Source: a virus. From it: DNA of 64,000 bases. The translations under genes and the position numbers were made by a program. Under the pieces are notes generated by a model. It did not search any database. It was not told the origin of the DNA and worked only from the letters and a program-made list of their open reading frames with translations. Positions 14,200 through 22,518 of this stretch are shown piece after piece (positions within the stretch are counted from its first letter, which is position 1; the number at the start of each line of letters is the position of its first letter). The stretch is taken from IMG/VR virus record IMGVR_UViG_3300025030_000038, positions 186,001 to 250,000 of that record. One strand, written 5' to 3'.

Positions 14200-14682
14200 T
14201 TAGGGTGCCGAGACGGTGCTCTGAGCCACCACCCGAATTGTCCTGGCTTCCCTGACCATCTTGGCGTACTTGCGGACGGTGGCGGCGCACATGAAGGTAT
14301 CGGGCAGGGCGGTGAGGGCGTCGAGGATTTGCTGGTCTGGGGGGTTACCTGGGGTGGTGTCCAGGGGGATGGATCCGCTGGCCTGTGTGGGGGCCTTGGT
14401 GGTGGGCTCCTTGGGAGCCCGTACCATGGAGGCGAACATGCGTCCTTCGGCGATCAGGCGAGCGCGGTTTCGGTTCCAGGGGTCGTTAGGAGCACGGATG
14501 GCGTAGCCGAACTGGATGGCCTGTGGGCCATTGGCTTCAGATACCGTCATGTAGGCGACGGTCACTCGTGGGTTGGTGGACTTATTGAGGCGCAGGTACA
14601 TAAACTTCATCAATTGGCTCCTGTTGAGGGTAGTTACACCCTTCTGGGCCACCATTCTGGGGGTTGCCTTGTTTTCCTCCAT
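14200..14682 (-). CDS. hypothetical protein, 160 aa
   Basis: Starts MEENKATPRMVAQKGVTTLN, basic and helical, with a beta stretch (RVTVAYMTVSEANGPQ), a Pro/Thr linker at about 95-115, and a C-terminal helix that could be helix-turn-helix (DTFMCAATVRKYAKMVREAR). Unrecognised. Overlaps the 3' end of the broken gene at 14634. Confidence 0.6.
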   Translation of the reverse strand: MEENKATPRMVAQKGVTTLNRSQLMKFMYLRLNKSTNPRVTVAYMTVSEANGPQAIQFGYAIRAPNDPWNRNRARLIAEGRMFASMVRAPKEPTTKAPTQASGSIPLDTTPGNPPDQQILDALTALPDTFMCAATVRKYAKMVREARTIRVVAQSTVSAP

Positions 14683-15120
14683 GAGGCGAACCGTACTTTG
14701 TCTTCGGTGTAGAATCGGCGATAGGCGGTAACTGGGTCGTTGCCCCTATACTGTGGGGGCATCACTTGGGGGAAGGGTGTTCTTGGTTGGTTGATTGGGT
14801 AGTTGGAGTAGATGCCCCACCTTGCTAAGGATCTCTTGGATGACCGTTTGGGCGCCGTGTGGGTGCAGGTACCTGAAGTTAAATTCGTGGCACAGGGCCA
14901 TACCGTGTTGGGATGCCTAGGCGAAGTTTTCCAGGGACTCTCCTATCCAGCGGGTGCAGGGGTGGTTGGGGTGGGTGGTCTTGTATCCCACGTCGAATCC
15001 ATGTGCCCGTGCGACCGTGGATAGCATTTGAGCGGTTTCGGTTGGCATTTTGACGACATGCTGGTCACACATCATGTGGGATGCGAGGGTGGGGTTTTCG
15101 TGAAGGATGAAGAGGTTCAT
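14634..15120 (-). pseudogene. broken phage conserved protein (amber plus frameshift)
   Basis: MNLFILHENPTLASHMMCDQHVVKM is the N-terminus of a well-known uncharacterised phage family (D..CD.HVVKM..ETAQ.LS). The frame hits a TAG after ENFA near 14916. It continues as ASQHGMALCHEFNFRYLH, then shifts frame near a run of five C to finish PPQYRGNDPVTAYRRFY..., stop at 14634. All parts look conserved, so inactivation is recent or the sequence contains errors. Confidence 0.65.
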
Positions 15121-15130
15121 TGGGGTTGCA

Positions 15131-16678
15131 TCACCCGAACATGTCCAGGATGGAGCCTGTATCGGGTGTGGTGGGGTTCTTACCCTCAGTTGCCCCCTCC
15201 ACCTTAGTTGCCGCCTTGGGGGCAGCCTTTGGTTGGTTGTAGTTTTCGATTCGTCCCTTAGCGATCTCGAAGTAGGGTAGCTCCTTCTCGATGCCAATGA
15301 ACCGGAACCCCTCAAGTAGGGCGGCGATACCGGTGGTACCACTGCCCAGGAAGGGATCCAGGATGGTCCCACCGGGTGGGCAGATTAGCCTGCAAAGCCA
15401 AACCATAAGAGATTGTGATTTTACGGTGGGGTGATTGTTACCCTCGCCCCGGTCACCTTTGGAGGCTTTGGCGCAGTAGAAGAATCTACTGGCTCCTCCT
15501 GTGTCCCCTAGCCTCCCCATGGGTCTGGGTCCAGACAGGTCATAGGAGGATGCTTCATAGGTTGAGGTTACTGTTTTGTCTCGGGCGGCTCCAGCACTGT
15601 GCATGCCTCCAGCAAGGCTCTGTTCGTCCAACATCCGTACGGGGCAATCGGGGGTGCAATCCCAGGCGGGTACGGTTTCGGTGCCATCGGGGTCTGCGTG
15701 GCCATACTCACCGTGGTCCTGGCGTTTCAGCCCCCCACTGTAGGAGTCCAGCACGGTCCCGGCATCTGTATTCTTGAAGGTGGCAGTACCGGTCTTGACC
15801 TTCCTGGTGCCTACTTCGACGCAATCCTCGTTGTGGCTGAGGACGGCGTTTGCGGGCCACCTGCCCTGGGACACTGTCGTGGTTGTGTACTCCTTACCTG
15901 AGTGACCCTTACCCTCACCATGGGACATACAGCCTTGAGCCCCCTCACTTGAGTAGTTGTTGATAGGGCGAGACTCACATCCAATTCTACACCCATCGAT
16001 ATTGAGCGCCCCGGTTCCATGGGCCAATACATTGGCTGCTACGGTGCCTTCAAGGGGCTTACGGAACATCCACCAGTCTTCACTAGAAGGTTTCAGTGCC
16101 GTCCCCCAACCGTCCCACTTCTTAGCGGCGTCGGTGGAGGGGGCTGTGATCTGACATTCGGCGTCAGAATTGTTGAGGCTGCCATCGTTCGCCGAGTTGA
16201 GGGTGTTGCGCCCTTTTCCAGGAGCCACAGAGTATCCTGGTTGCCCCACCTTCGACCCAACCACTTCCCTCTCGGCTCCGGCCTGTTTGTCCAACGCCTT
16301 GCTGACATCCAACGATTTCGGAAATCCCTGCCCATTCAAATGCGTAATTTTTTCGCGTACTTCCCAGCCAGCATCCTCCCAGGCCCAGCCGGTCCAATGA
16401 GATGTGCGACCAATTGCCCACACGAGGGCATGGCCACCGGGCTTGATGACGCGGATGCATTCACGAGATATCTCGGTCATCCAAGCAACCCACTTGTCCC
16501 GCCCACCCTTGTCCTTATCCCAATCCTTGCCCATGAAGTTGATCCCTGCCGGGGGATCCGTAACGATGGCGTCCACGGAATTGGCTGGTAGGGACTTGAG
16601 GACATCCAAGCAGTCCCCGTGGTGAAGGGTGTATTTGGTTGGGGCGGCGGAGGGGGGTGTCAGGTTGGTGTTGGTCAT
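15131..16678 (-). CDS. DNA N-methyltransferase (beta-type N6A/N4C), 515 aa
   Basis: Methylates adenine N6 or cytosine N4 by family. Motif IV is DPPAGINFMGKDWD (residues about 41-54; Tyr/Trp of the usual DPPY/W is replaced by Ala). HPTVK, then the SAM-binding motif I DPFLGSGTTGIAA, lie near residues 425-465, so the order is beta-class. About 515 aa is long; the middle (190-340) is a variable region that could hold target recognition. No restriction partner is adjacent; probably protective modification of phage DNA. Confidence 0.85.
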   Translation of the reverse strand: MTNTNLTPPSAAPTKYTLHHGDCLDVLKSLPANSVDAIVTDPPAGINFMGKDWDKDKGGRDKWVAWMTEISRECIRVIKPGGHALVWAIGRTSHWTGWAWEDAGWEVREKITHLNGQGFPKSLDVSKALDKQAGAEREVVGSKVGQPGYSVAPGKGRNTLNSANDGSLNNSDAECQITAPSTDAAKKWDGWGTALKPSSEDWWMFRKPLEGTVAANVLAHGTGALNIDGCRIGCESRPINNYSSEGAQGCMSHGEGKGHSGKEYTTTTVSQGRWPANAVLSHNEDCVEVGTRKVKTGTATFKNTDAGTVLDSYSGGLKRQDHGEYGHADPDGTETVPAWDCTPDCPVRMLDEQSLAGGMHSAGAARDKTVTSTYEASSYDLSGPRPMGRLGDTGGASRFFYCAKASKGDRGEGNNHPTVKSQSLMVWLCRLICPPGGTILDPFLGSGTTGIAALLEGFRFIGIEKELPYFEIAKGRIENYNQPKAAPKAATKVEGATEGKNPTTPDTGSILDMFG

Positions 16679-16681
16679 GTG

Positions 16682-17170
16682 TTAGAGTCCCAGTAGGTCT
16701 TCAAAAGATGTGGTGTCAGTGGCGGGGACTTCGGTGGTGGTGGTGGTGGCTGGAGGGGCATCCCCAACGGCTACAACAGTTACCCCCACCCCACCTAGCC
16801 TGTACTGGGTCATGGCAACGTGACGGGGATCAATATCAATGGCGATGACCCTGAACCCAACATCCAGGAGTGCCTTGGCTTCAATGCCAGTTCCACAGAA
16901 GGGGACAATGGCAATGGGGTTGGTGTGTGGGGGCAAGGACAACAACTTGGCGTGGTAGATGGCGAGTCCATACGGCTTGACGGTGGGGTGTTGGTAGACC
17001 TCACGGGGCTGGTTGCACAGGGGGCAGTTGGGGGCCCGATCCTTAGCCTCCTTGGCTGGCACCACGGTGTCGTGGGCTGGACAACTATCGGTACATGTCA
17101 AGTAGGCCAACCTGTCATGGGCAGATGCTTTTGGGGCATACTTAAAGCGGGCGGTCTGGGCGAAATCGTT
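16682..17170 (-). pseudogene. C-terminal fragment of a second DNA methyltransferase
   Basis: RFKYAPKAS, HPTVKP and IVPFCGTGIEAKALLDVGF (motif I) are the C-terminal half of a beta-type methyltransferase. The catalytic DPPY half is absent, and the bases just upstream carry an HNH-type reading frame in another frame. Best read as a methyltransferase gene interrupted or replaced at its 5' end by an HNH element. Confidence 0.65.
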
Positions 17171-17626
17171 GTCCTCTAATGGCTCCAATGTGGTGGTGCT
17201 TGAGATGACAGGGGGCGCACAACCACACCACGACTTCGGGTTTAGTGTAGTCTGTGTGATGCCGGTGTTTGCCTGGGGACCCGCAGGCACAAGGTTGTGG
17301 ATCTGGATTTGCGGCCTGGGCTTTTCGATAGAAGTCACTCCAAGACATAGCTGGTGGTCGCACCTGGAAGATGGCTGCACAGGATTTTGAGCAGAACCGA
17401 TTGCGTCCAAGACGACATGACTTCCCACACTGTTGACAGGTGGGTCTGTCTGTTCTAGCGGCTTGATTGGTGCATTTCCGGGAGCAGTATTTCCGTTTAT
17501 TGCAAGCGAAGTCAGATCATACTTTTCCACAGGTCCCACACTTGAAGTCCTGTTTGGGTTGTTGCCCTCTTGACCGGTTCCGCCCACAGTCCTTGAACTC
17601 CCAGCAGTTGAGTTTCTTTTGGTTCA
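17142..17626 (-). pseudogene. HNH-type zinc nuclease frame with in-frame TGA
   Basis: The frame opens MNQKKLNCWEFKDCGRNRS with a CxxC (CGTC), meets TGA after GKV near 17515, then continues through YCSRKC, CQQCGKSC, FCSKSC and an HNH-like HRHHTDYTKPEVVVWLCAPC. Replacing TGA with Trp (TGG) fits neighbouring residues. Either a one-base mutation or error, or decay. It overlaps the methyltransferase fragment. Confidence 0.6.
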
Positions 17627-17755
17627 TGGCTCTTTGTTTTCAAGGGTTACCCCCCAACAGGATTGTTGAGGGAAGGGAGTCGAACCCCTACAGGTCCACA
17701 GGTCCTCCTAGTCCCAACTTGCCGGTGAGGGTTGGACCTTTCTTACTGGGTGGGC
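17627..17755. other. short intergenic region with tRNA T-arm-like hairpin
   Basis: On the - strand AGGGG-TTCGACT-CCCTT resembles a T-arm, and direct repeats of AGGTCC lie beside it, but no D-arm, anticodon arm or matching acceptor strand can be built. Possibly a tRNA remnant. Confidence 0.35.
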
Positions 17756-18050
17756 CTACTGGGCCATGCAGGCACAGGCCACACACAAGGCCTGAAGAAC
17801 GTTGAGACCGGCCTTGAGGGATGCCGGTGAGACCTGCTTCTCGGCCGTGAGCAGGATGTGGCCTGACATCACCGAGAAGGTACCCAGGAACATGCCGTTC
17901 CGGTGAACCACCACCAGAGGAGACTTGGAGGTTTCCGTGGGGCCGATGGCATCGAAGTCCCAGCAGTCCTGGAGGGTCGCCGGGCTTGAGATCCCGGTGC
18001 AGCAGCACGCTGGTGGCCACGCTGCCTTGCTGGGGGATCCAGGTGCTCAT
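17756..18050 (-). pseudogene. small gene with apparent frameshift
   Basis: MSTWIPQQGSVATSVLLHR begins in one frame. The continuation with natural composition (SPATLQDCWDFDAIGPTETS... VVVHRNGMFLGTFSVMSGHI) is in another, ending ...ACACMAQ at 17756. The switch is near a GGG at about 17993. Unrecognised family. Confidence 0.5.
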
Positions 18051-18361
18051 TTGACCTCGATTTCATGTCCCATGAGCCGGGCAGTTTCCCCGGACTTGAA
18101 CTGAACCGTGTAGGGAACCCCCTCGGGACAGAATCCGATTACCTCCCCCACTTCTTGGGTTGAGATAACACGGACCCGGTCTCCCACCACAATCCGTACC
18201 CCGTATTGGAACCGGAAGGATGCCTTGAAGGTATGTGTCTTCTGACATGCCTTGCAGGTGACCTGCAAAACATCCTGGGTCTTCTTAGTATCTGCCCCGA
18301 TAGGCCGAAGGCAATCCGTCACCACATTACCCTGTCCATAGAAATGAAGAGTGTCTTTCAT
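18047..18361 (-). CDS. hypothetical protein, 104 aa
   Basis: MKDTLHFYGQGNVVTDC has a Cys pair (CKAC) that may form part of a zinc site, then a KOW/SH3-like C-terminus (GDRVRVISTQEVGEVIGF). First gene behind promoter site 13, overlapping the next gene start by 4 nt. Confidence 0.65.
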   Translation of the reverse strand: MKDTLHFYGQGNVVTDCLRPIGADTKKTQDVLQVTCKACQKTHTFKASFRFQYGVRIVVGDRVRVISTQEVGEVIGFCPEGVPYTVQFKSGETARLMGHEIEVK

Positions 18362-18370
18362 GACTGCTAC

Positions 18371-18416
18371 CTCACAACCCTATCGGTACGGGAAGGGGAC
18401 TTTTTAGCGAAATCGA
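18371..18416 (-). promoter_or_regulatory. sigma-28-like promoter, site 13
   Basis: CTAAA, 15 nt, ACCGATAG, TGAGG on the - strand; drives 18047-18361. Confidence 0.75.
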
Positions 18417-18419
18417 CCC

Positions 18420-18731
18420 TTAGACCTGTGACCACTCGAAGATAAACCCAGCCTGTGTCCCGTACCTGCGAACGGTGTCTTCCAGCTCCCGGGTCATCTC
18501 AGCAACCGCCCGAGACTGGGCTACGGGGATCCCGTTCCGGAGCGCGAACGCCTGAGCCTCAACGACGTTGAAGCCAGCCCTAGCGATGTACTCCCGGGCC
18601 TTGTCGCGAGCATGGGTGTCATCCTCGGGCAGGAACGCTGGGCGTGGATCCCCACAGCTCTCACATTCGAGCTTGGTGATTGGGTGGGTCTTGGTACAAC
18701 TGCAAGGCCAAGTGGTCGGGCTCATTGTCAT
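18420..18731 (-). CDS. zinc-ribbon-like protein, 103 aa
   Basis: Starts MTMSPTTWPCSCTKTHP; the CSC...CESC pattern (residues about 10-28) resembles a RanBP-type or ribbon zinc site, followed by a helical domain (AREYIARAGFNVVEAQAFAL). Unknown function. Confidence 0.6.
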   Translation of the reverse strand: MTMSPTTWPCSCTKTHPITKLECESCGDPRPAFLPEDDTHARDKAREYIARAGFNVVEAQAFALRNGIPVAQSRAVAEMTRELEDTVRRYGTQAGFIFEWSQV

Positions 18732-18736
18732 TCCCC

Positions 18737-18796
18737 TCAGTCGATCTGGTAGTAGCAGGTGACCTTCCAGCCACGCTCGCGAAGGACCTTCTCCAT
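18737..18796 (-). CDS. 19-aa micro-ORF
   Basis: MEKVLRERGWKVTCYYQID begins 4 nt after promoter site 14 and its Shine-Dalgarno region, exactly where genes sit at other copies, and ends before the next gene. It may be a real microprotein or a leader. Confidence 0.45.
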   Translation of the reverse strand: MEKVLRERGWKVTCYYQID

Positions 18797-18800
18797 CGCT

Positions 18801-18848
18801 TCTCAATACCCTATCGGCACGGGGAGCACAATTTTTAGCAAAATCGAC
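18801..18848 (-). promoter_or_regulatory. sigma-28-like promoter, site 14
   Basis: CTAAA, 15 nt, GCCGATAG; drives 18737 and probably 18420. Confidence 0.75.
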
Positions 18849-19282
18849 TAGGCCCCGGCCTTTTCCTCAAGGGACATTGTATCCTCCCTCTCTACCGGCT
18901 CCATACAACCAGCGCACCACAGCTTCCCACCGCGCTCGATAAGGGCAGCTTTGTCGCACTTGCGATGGTACATCCACCGGTTGTGGTCCAACTCCCCGTC
19001 AACAACGTAGATGTCCTCGCCACAGTGGGCGGCTCTAGGCCACAGCAGATGGACCCCCACCTGGAACCCGGCCGGACATGCCTCCCTGACCAGCTTCGTG
19101 AATTCCTGGACGAGCAGGTACTCCTCCCGGGTCTTCTCGTCGAAGCTGTAGTCCAGGCAGTACGCCTCCAGGGCTGCCTCCTTCCAGTCCGCCGCCAGTA
19201 GTTCTTGGAATTGCTCCAAGGTAGGATACCAAGCATGCATCTGGATATGTACGTAGCTGTCAGTATCTTTGATGGTACTCAT
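18848..19282 (-). CDS. hypothetical protein with C-terminal zinc ribbon, 144 aa
   Basis: MSTIKDTDSYVHIQMHAWYP; an alpha/beta body (EYLLVQEFTKLVREACPAG). Then C..H..(HRKCDKAALIE) and CAGC give a zinc-binding C-terminus. Unrecognised family. Confidence 0.6.
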   Translation of the reverse strand: MSTIKDTDSYVHIQMHAWYPTLEQFQELLAADWKEAALEAYCLDYSFDEKTREEYLLVQEFTKLVREACPAGFQVGVHLLWPRAAHCGEDIYVVDGELDHNRWMYHRKCDKAALIERGGKLWCAGCMEPVEREDTMSLEEKAGA

Positions 19283-19291
19283 CGGTTCCTC

Positions 19292-19393
19292 TCAGCCCCA
19301 CCAAGAGCCGGTGCCCTTCCAGGCATTGATGCCCATGACCGTGCCCATCGTCAAAATCAATACAACCAGTACAATTGCTTCTTGGGTGCTCAT
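19292..19393 (-). CDS. 33-aa membrane microprotein
   Basis: MSTQEAIVLVVLILTMGTVM: one membrane helix covers residues about 7-24, ending NAWKGTGSWWG. An overlapping longer frame has poor composition. Similar in size to the membrane microprotein at 41598. Confidence 0.5.
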   Translation of the reverse strand: MSTQEAIVLVVLILTMGTVMGINAWKGTGSWWG

Positions 19394-19473
19394 GCAGGAT
19401 GTTACACTCAGGCACCGGAGGAAACCTAGCCCAATCGGGCACTAAGTTCCGCCTTGTATTCTTTACTCATGGG

Positions 19474-20066
19474 TTACAACCGTTCCAGAAAAGGGACCAG
19501 GATTCTTGGGGACGCAATGGCGGTGTTGGACAGAGTGTGTTGGTTGCCCTTGATGTTGAACCGGCTGGTCTGTTCATCGGCGTAGTAGGTACAGGAATGG
19601 GTTTCGAGCCACCCGTAGGTTTGGGTCAGGACTTCAATGTCAACCTTGTGGTGGTGGTATCCGGAGTCCTCGTGGGTGACATCCCGAACACGCCATTCAA
19701 TGTTGTGGGCTTGAAGGAACGCAGTGGCATTCTCTACGAGCATGTCGAAGCGGTCATGGGCATCCCGTTGGTAGCAGAACACGAACTGCTCCATCTTGGT
19801 GAACTCACGAAGCCACTTGAACCCCTCAAGGACGGGCTCCTCTCGGAAGCATTGGTTCTTGGCATAGAGGAGTTGGGGCGATACCTTCTGGCCCCTGAAC
19901 CGTTCAAGGATCCCCTGTTCGGCTGACCCTGATAGGGTGAAGCCCCGGGTCGGGAAGGTCTTGTTGTGTGGGATGGTGCCATGTCGGCAAACAGGTCCTG
20001 CTCCAACGCTGAGGTTTCAGCGTCCGGGAAGAAAACCCCGTTACGGATTTGGGACAGGTCCAGCAT
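19474..20066 (-). pseudogene. seryl-tRNA synthetase-like core, one frameshift
   Basis: Joined across a one-base shift near 19970, it reads MLDLSQIRNGVFFPDAETSA..., then TLSGSAEQGIL, CFREEPVLEGFKW.REFTK.EQFVFC, and HTLSNTAIASPRILVPFLE. These match motif 2 (CFR..), the FxKxExF strand and motif 3 (HTLN/S..A..R) of class II SerRS. The N-terminal tRNA-binding coiled coil is absent. The frameshift sits at GACATGG (GACCATGG would restore it), so it may be error or decay. Substrate unknown. Confidence 0.65.
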
Positions 20067-20298
20067 CAGCTATAGCCACTTCGCTGCGGAGTTTTGAGAA
20101 GGTGACGAGTTGGTCCAGGGTCATTCCGTAGCGGGCTGCCACTAGCCCGCAGGCCCCGATGATATCTGAGAGCTCGAACATGAGCATGAGGTCTTGGCCC
20201 TGTTCTTCGGCGTCCAGGGCCTCCTCCAGCTCTTCAGCGATCTTGGAGAGGTTCCCGAGTTGGCCTTTGGGGATGTGTCGAACATGCCAGCTAGTCAT
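20041..20298 (-). CDS. MazG-like NTP pyrophosphohydrolase, 85 aa
   Basis: The EELEEA...D...ELSD pattern (residues about 22-46) is the metal-binding signature of all-alpha MazG-like NTP pyrophosphatases, which remove or recycle nucleotides. The length is that of a single domain. It overlaps the SerRS-like start by 26 nt. Confidence 0.7.
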   Translation of the reverse strand: MTSWHVRHIPKGQLGNLSKIAEELEEALDAEEQGQDLMLMFELSDIIGACGLVAARYGMTLDQLVTFSKLRSEVAIADAGPVPNP

Positions 20299-20524
20299 CG
20301 GGGTCCTGTCTTGCCCTGTAGGCTGGACCTAGCCAGTCCGGGTGGGCGGCTCGAATTAGGAAGCTGTGGACATCTGCAAAATCCGGTACAATGGCATGAG
20401 CCTCATGACGCAGCCTATTGAACTCAGCTTGGGTCCAATCCCCATTAGCAATCAGCCGTTCCATCTCCTGGCTCAGAGAATGGATTTGGTCAAGAGCCTT
20501 TTCGGTGGGTCGTTTAGTCTTCAT
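20291..20524 (-). CDS. hypothetical protein, 77 aa
   Basis: MKTKRPTEKALDQIHSLSQE, helical throughout (ERLIANGDWTQAEFNRLRHE). Part of a chain 20906-20524-20298 with 8-11 nt overlaps. Unrecognised. Confidence 0.6.
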   Translation of the reverse strand: MKTKRPTEKALDQIHSLSQEMERLIANGDWTQAEFNRLRHEAHAIVPDFADVHSFLIRAAHPDWLGPAYRARQDPDD

Positions 20525-20906
20525 CATCCCAGGACCCCTCTGGCATCGTGGGCTGAGGCCTGGGAATTGGTTTGGTGAGTTGGCATTGAACGTCCACGTG
20601 ACCACAATGCTGGCATTGGACGAACATGTAGTTGAGTTCTTGGGCGGCACGTAGGGAGGCGGTGTGCGTGAAGGCCGTACCATCATTGCCAGACCGGCTG
20701 CCAAGTGATTCGAGGATACGGGAAGCCACCTCACTACCCCCAGGGCTTTTCGTGCTATGGCAGAAGTCCCGGACCGTTTCCACGCATTCCGAGAAGGCAT
20801 TAGTACGGGCCTCTTGGATGGCTTGGGCGATCTTCGCAACGAGGGTTTCCCAATCGGTCTCCTGGAGGAGCCTTCGAGCTTGAAGGGTATACTGGTCAGG
20901 GTCCAA
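20514..20906 (-). CDS. hypothetical protein, 130 aa
   Basis: MDPDQYTLQARRLLQETDWE: a helical N-terminal half, then CQHCGHVDVQC (residues about 97-107), a likely zinc knuckle, and an acidic end. Overlaps both neighbours. Unrecognised. Confidence 0.6.
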   Translation of the reverse strand: MDPDQYTLQARRLLQETDWETLVAKIAQAIQEARTNAFSECVETVRDFCHSTKSPGGSEVASRILESLGSRSGNDGTAFTHTASLRAAQELNYMFVQCQHCGHVDVQCQLTKPIPRPQPTMPEGSWDDED

Positions 20907-21489
20907 GATTGGTCTCCTCAGTTGTCATTCTGTCACACTGGAGACGGAACCCAATAATTTTGATGGGTTGCTGGAAGTAGAAGGGGTGGTTATCCCGGCC
21001 ACTCTTCTCGTATTCCGCGAGAGTGGGCTTAGGGTCCTGGGTTTTGGCAGCAAATTTGTAGGCCCATTCCTTGATGAGCTTCACTTGCTCGTCCGTGGGT
21101 TTCTCATTGGTTCGAAGCTGGACCGATTGGTAGGCGGGACAGAGGTACTTCTCGGCTTTGGCGGGGGTCAGCTCCGAGAGCTTCTTGTGCTCTCCATGCC
21201 CGTTGTTCCCATAGCCGGGAGTTGGACAGATGTGGGCCAGCTCATCGCCATGCTCCCCAGGCCACTCCATAAAAACTTCAGCTAGGGGGTTCCTGGGGTC
21301 ATCGTTCCAGTAGACGTTCCGTTCCTTTCGGTTGACACCATGAGCCTCTCGGAAGTCGTGGATCAAGTCTTCCCCTCGAATTGTTTCCAGACCGGTGATG
21401 TAGGCCCCCATCTCACGTTCGAAGTTACCCGAGTAGCTGTCCGTGTCGATGATGATTGACCACTGTTCTTCAGGAGGAGTGAATTGCAT
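20896..21489 (-). CDS. hypothetical protein, 197 aa
   Basis: MQFTPPEEQWSIIIDTDSYS: acidic, with a strand motif IIIDTDSY followed by a mixed alpha/beta body rich in His, Tyr and Pro. I do not recognise it. It starts the - strand chain 21489 to 20291. The 230 bp upstream show no gene or promoter copy. Confidence 0.6.
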   Translation of the reverse strand: MQFTPPEEQWSIIIDTDSYSGNFEREMGAYITGLETIRGEDLIHDFREAHGVNRKERNVYWNDDPRNPLAEVFMEWPGEHGDELAHICPTPGYGNNGHGEHKKLSELTPAKAEKYLCPAYQSVQLRTNEKPTDEQVKLIKEWAYKFAAKTQDPKPTLAEYEKSGRDNHPFYFQQPIKIIGFRLQCDRMTTEETNLGP

Positions 21490-21718
21490 GTGTGTCCAAG
21501 AATATTGCAGGGTTGTCCAAGAATTGAAAGGTCTTCTCGCGCACCGGGGGTATCTAATCCCCGCGTTGAACCCAAATCGGGACGGCCGAAGTGTTCCATG
21601 ATGGGAACGGGTGACCTATCCATGCAGCGTGTTTTGCTCGTGGCTCCAGACCTTGCCTAGCTTACACCCCGAGGGAACCGTTGGGGCGGGAAATCGTCAC
21701 CCCAAGTAGCATCAAGCA

Positions 21719-22513
21719 TCACTCAAGCAGCAGCCCCTTTCGATCTAATACTTCATAGACTGCTTTGAGTATCTTGACCCTCTCCCTAGGTTTGAGGTGC
21801 TTCTCAATAATGGACCAAGTGGTTGTCAGGGTAAGCACTGTTTCCATGAGTTGCTGATTGGAGCGCATGTGAACCCGGAGTTTAGGGGCTAAACGCTCTG
21901 CTGCATCCACCACTTCCTGCATGAAGGCCCGGACTTCACCTGGGTCATTGATGTAACCCTCCCAAACAGCCTCCCCTTTTTCAATCACGTCTCTGGGATT
22001 GTAGGAAAGAGATGGCGGGGCCACCTCGGCCATGTGGGTAACTTCATGGAGTAGAACTGCATAGATGCCATAGGGGAGGCACCCTGGACTGGAGCACTCC
22101 CATACGGGAGACATTCGATCCGACCATTTGGTGGGCACCAGGAAATCCTCGGGGGATAGGGCTCCATTGATCCACACATTGATTTCTCTTGCTGCACGCC
22201 CGGCACTTCCGCTTAGTACAGCAACCCCCTTGCTCCTAGAGGATCGGGCATGGATCTGGACACGAACCTGATCGGAACTCCTCTGGTCTGCCTTCTCAAC
22301 CTGAAGGGTTGCTTGGGCGATGTGGTCCACTGACCCTATTGGGTCATTCTGCTGGGGTTGGCGTTTCAACCATTTGCTGATTGATGGGATGAGGTCTGTT
22401 TGCACGAAGTGCTGAAGGGCCTGTTTGTCAATATAGATTGGTCTGGAGGCCAACAAATGCCGGAAGGCAACCCGTGCAGGGTTAGGGTCCACAGGAATGA
22501 TTGACTCTGCCAT
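21719..22513 (-). CDS. zinc metallopeptidase with N-terminal tag (class 2), 264 aa
   Basis: HEVTH at residues about 151-155 is the HExxH zinc-protease motif, in YAVLLHEVTHMAEV. The N-terminus NPARVAFRHLLASR shares VAFRHLL with the ADP-ribosyltransferase-like protein at 23886, which is otherwise unrelated. The tag suggests co-targeting, perhaps into the capsid for delivery. The stop is followed by 200+ bp without genes on this strand. Confidence 0.7.
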   Translation of the reverse strand: MAESIIPVDPNPARVAFRHLLASRPIYIDKQALQHFVQTDLIPSISKWLKRQPQQNDPIGSVDHIAQATLQVEKADQRSSDQVRVQIHARSSRSKGVAVLSGSAGRAAREINVWINGALSPEDFLVPTKWSDRMSPVWECSSPGCLPYGIYAVLLHEVTHMAEVAPPSLSYNPRDVIEKGEAVWEGYINDPGEVRAFMQEVVDAAERLAPKLRVHMRSNQQLMETVLTLTTTWSIIEKHLKPRERVKILKAVYEVLDRKGLLLE

Positions 22514-22518
22514 TTGGA

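Noticed and set aside
17660-17750. Possible - strand tRNA
   Set aside because: Only a T-arm-like hairpin and short direct repeats; the other arms cannot be formed.
21540-21580. GGGTATCTAATCC, resembling a conserved 16S rRNA segment
   Set aside because: Only 13 bases match by eye and the flanks do not resemble rRNA; chance similarity.
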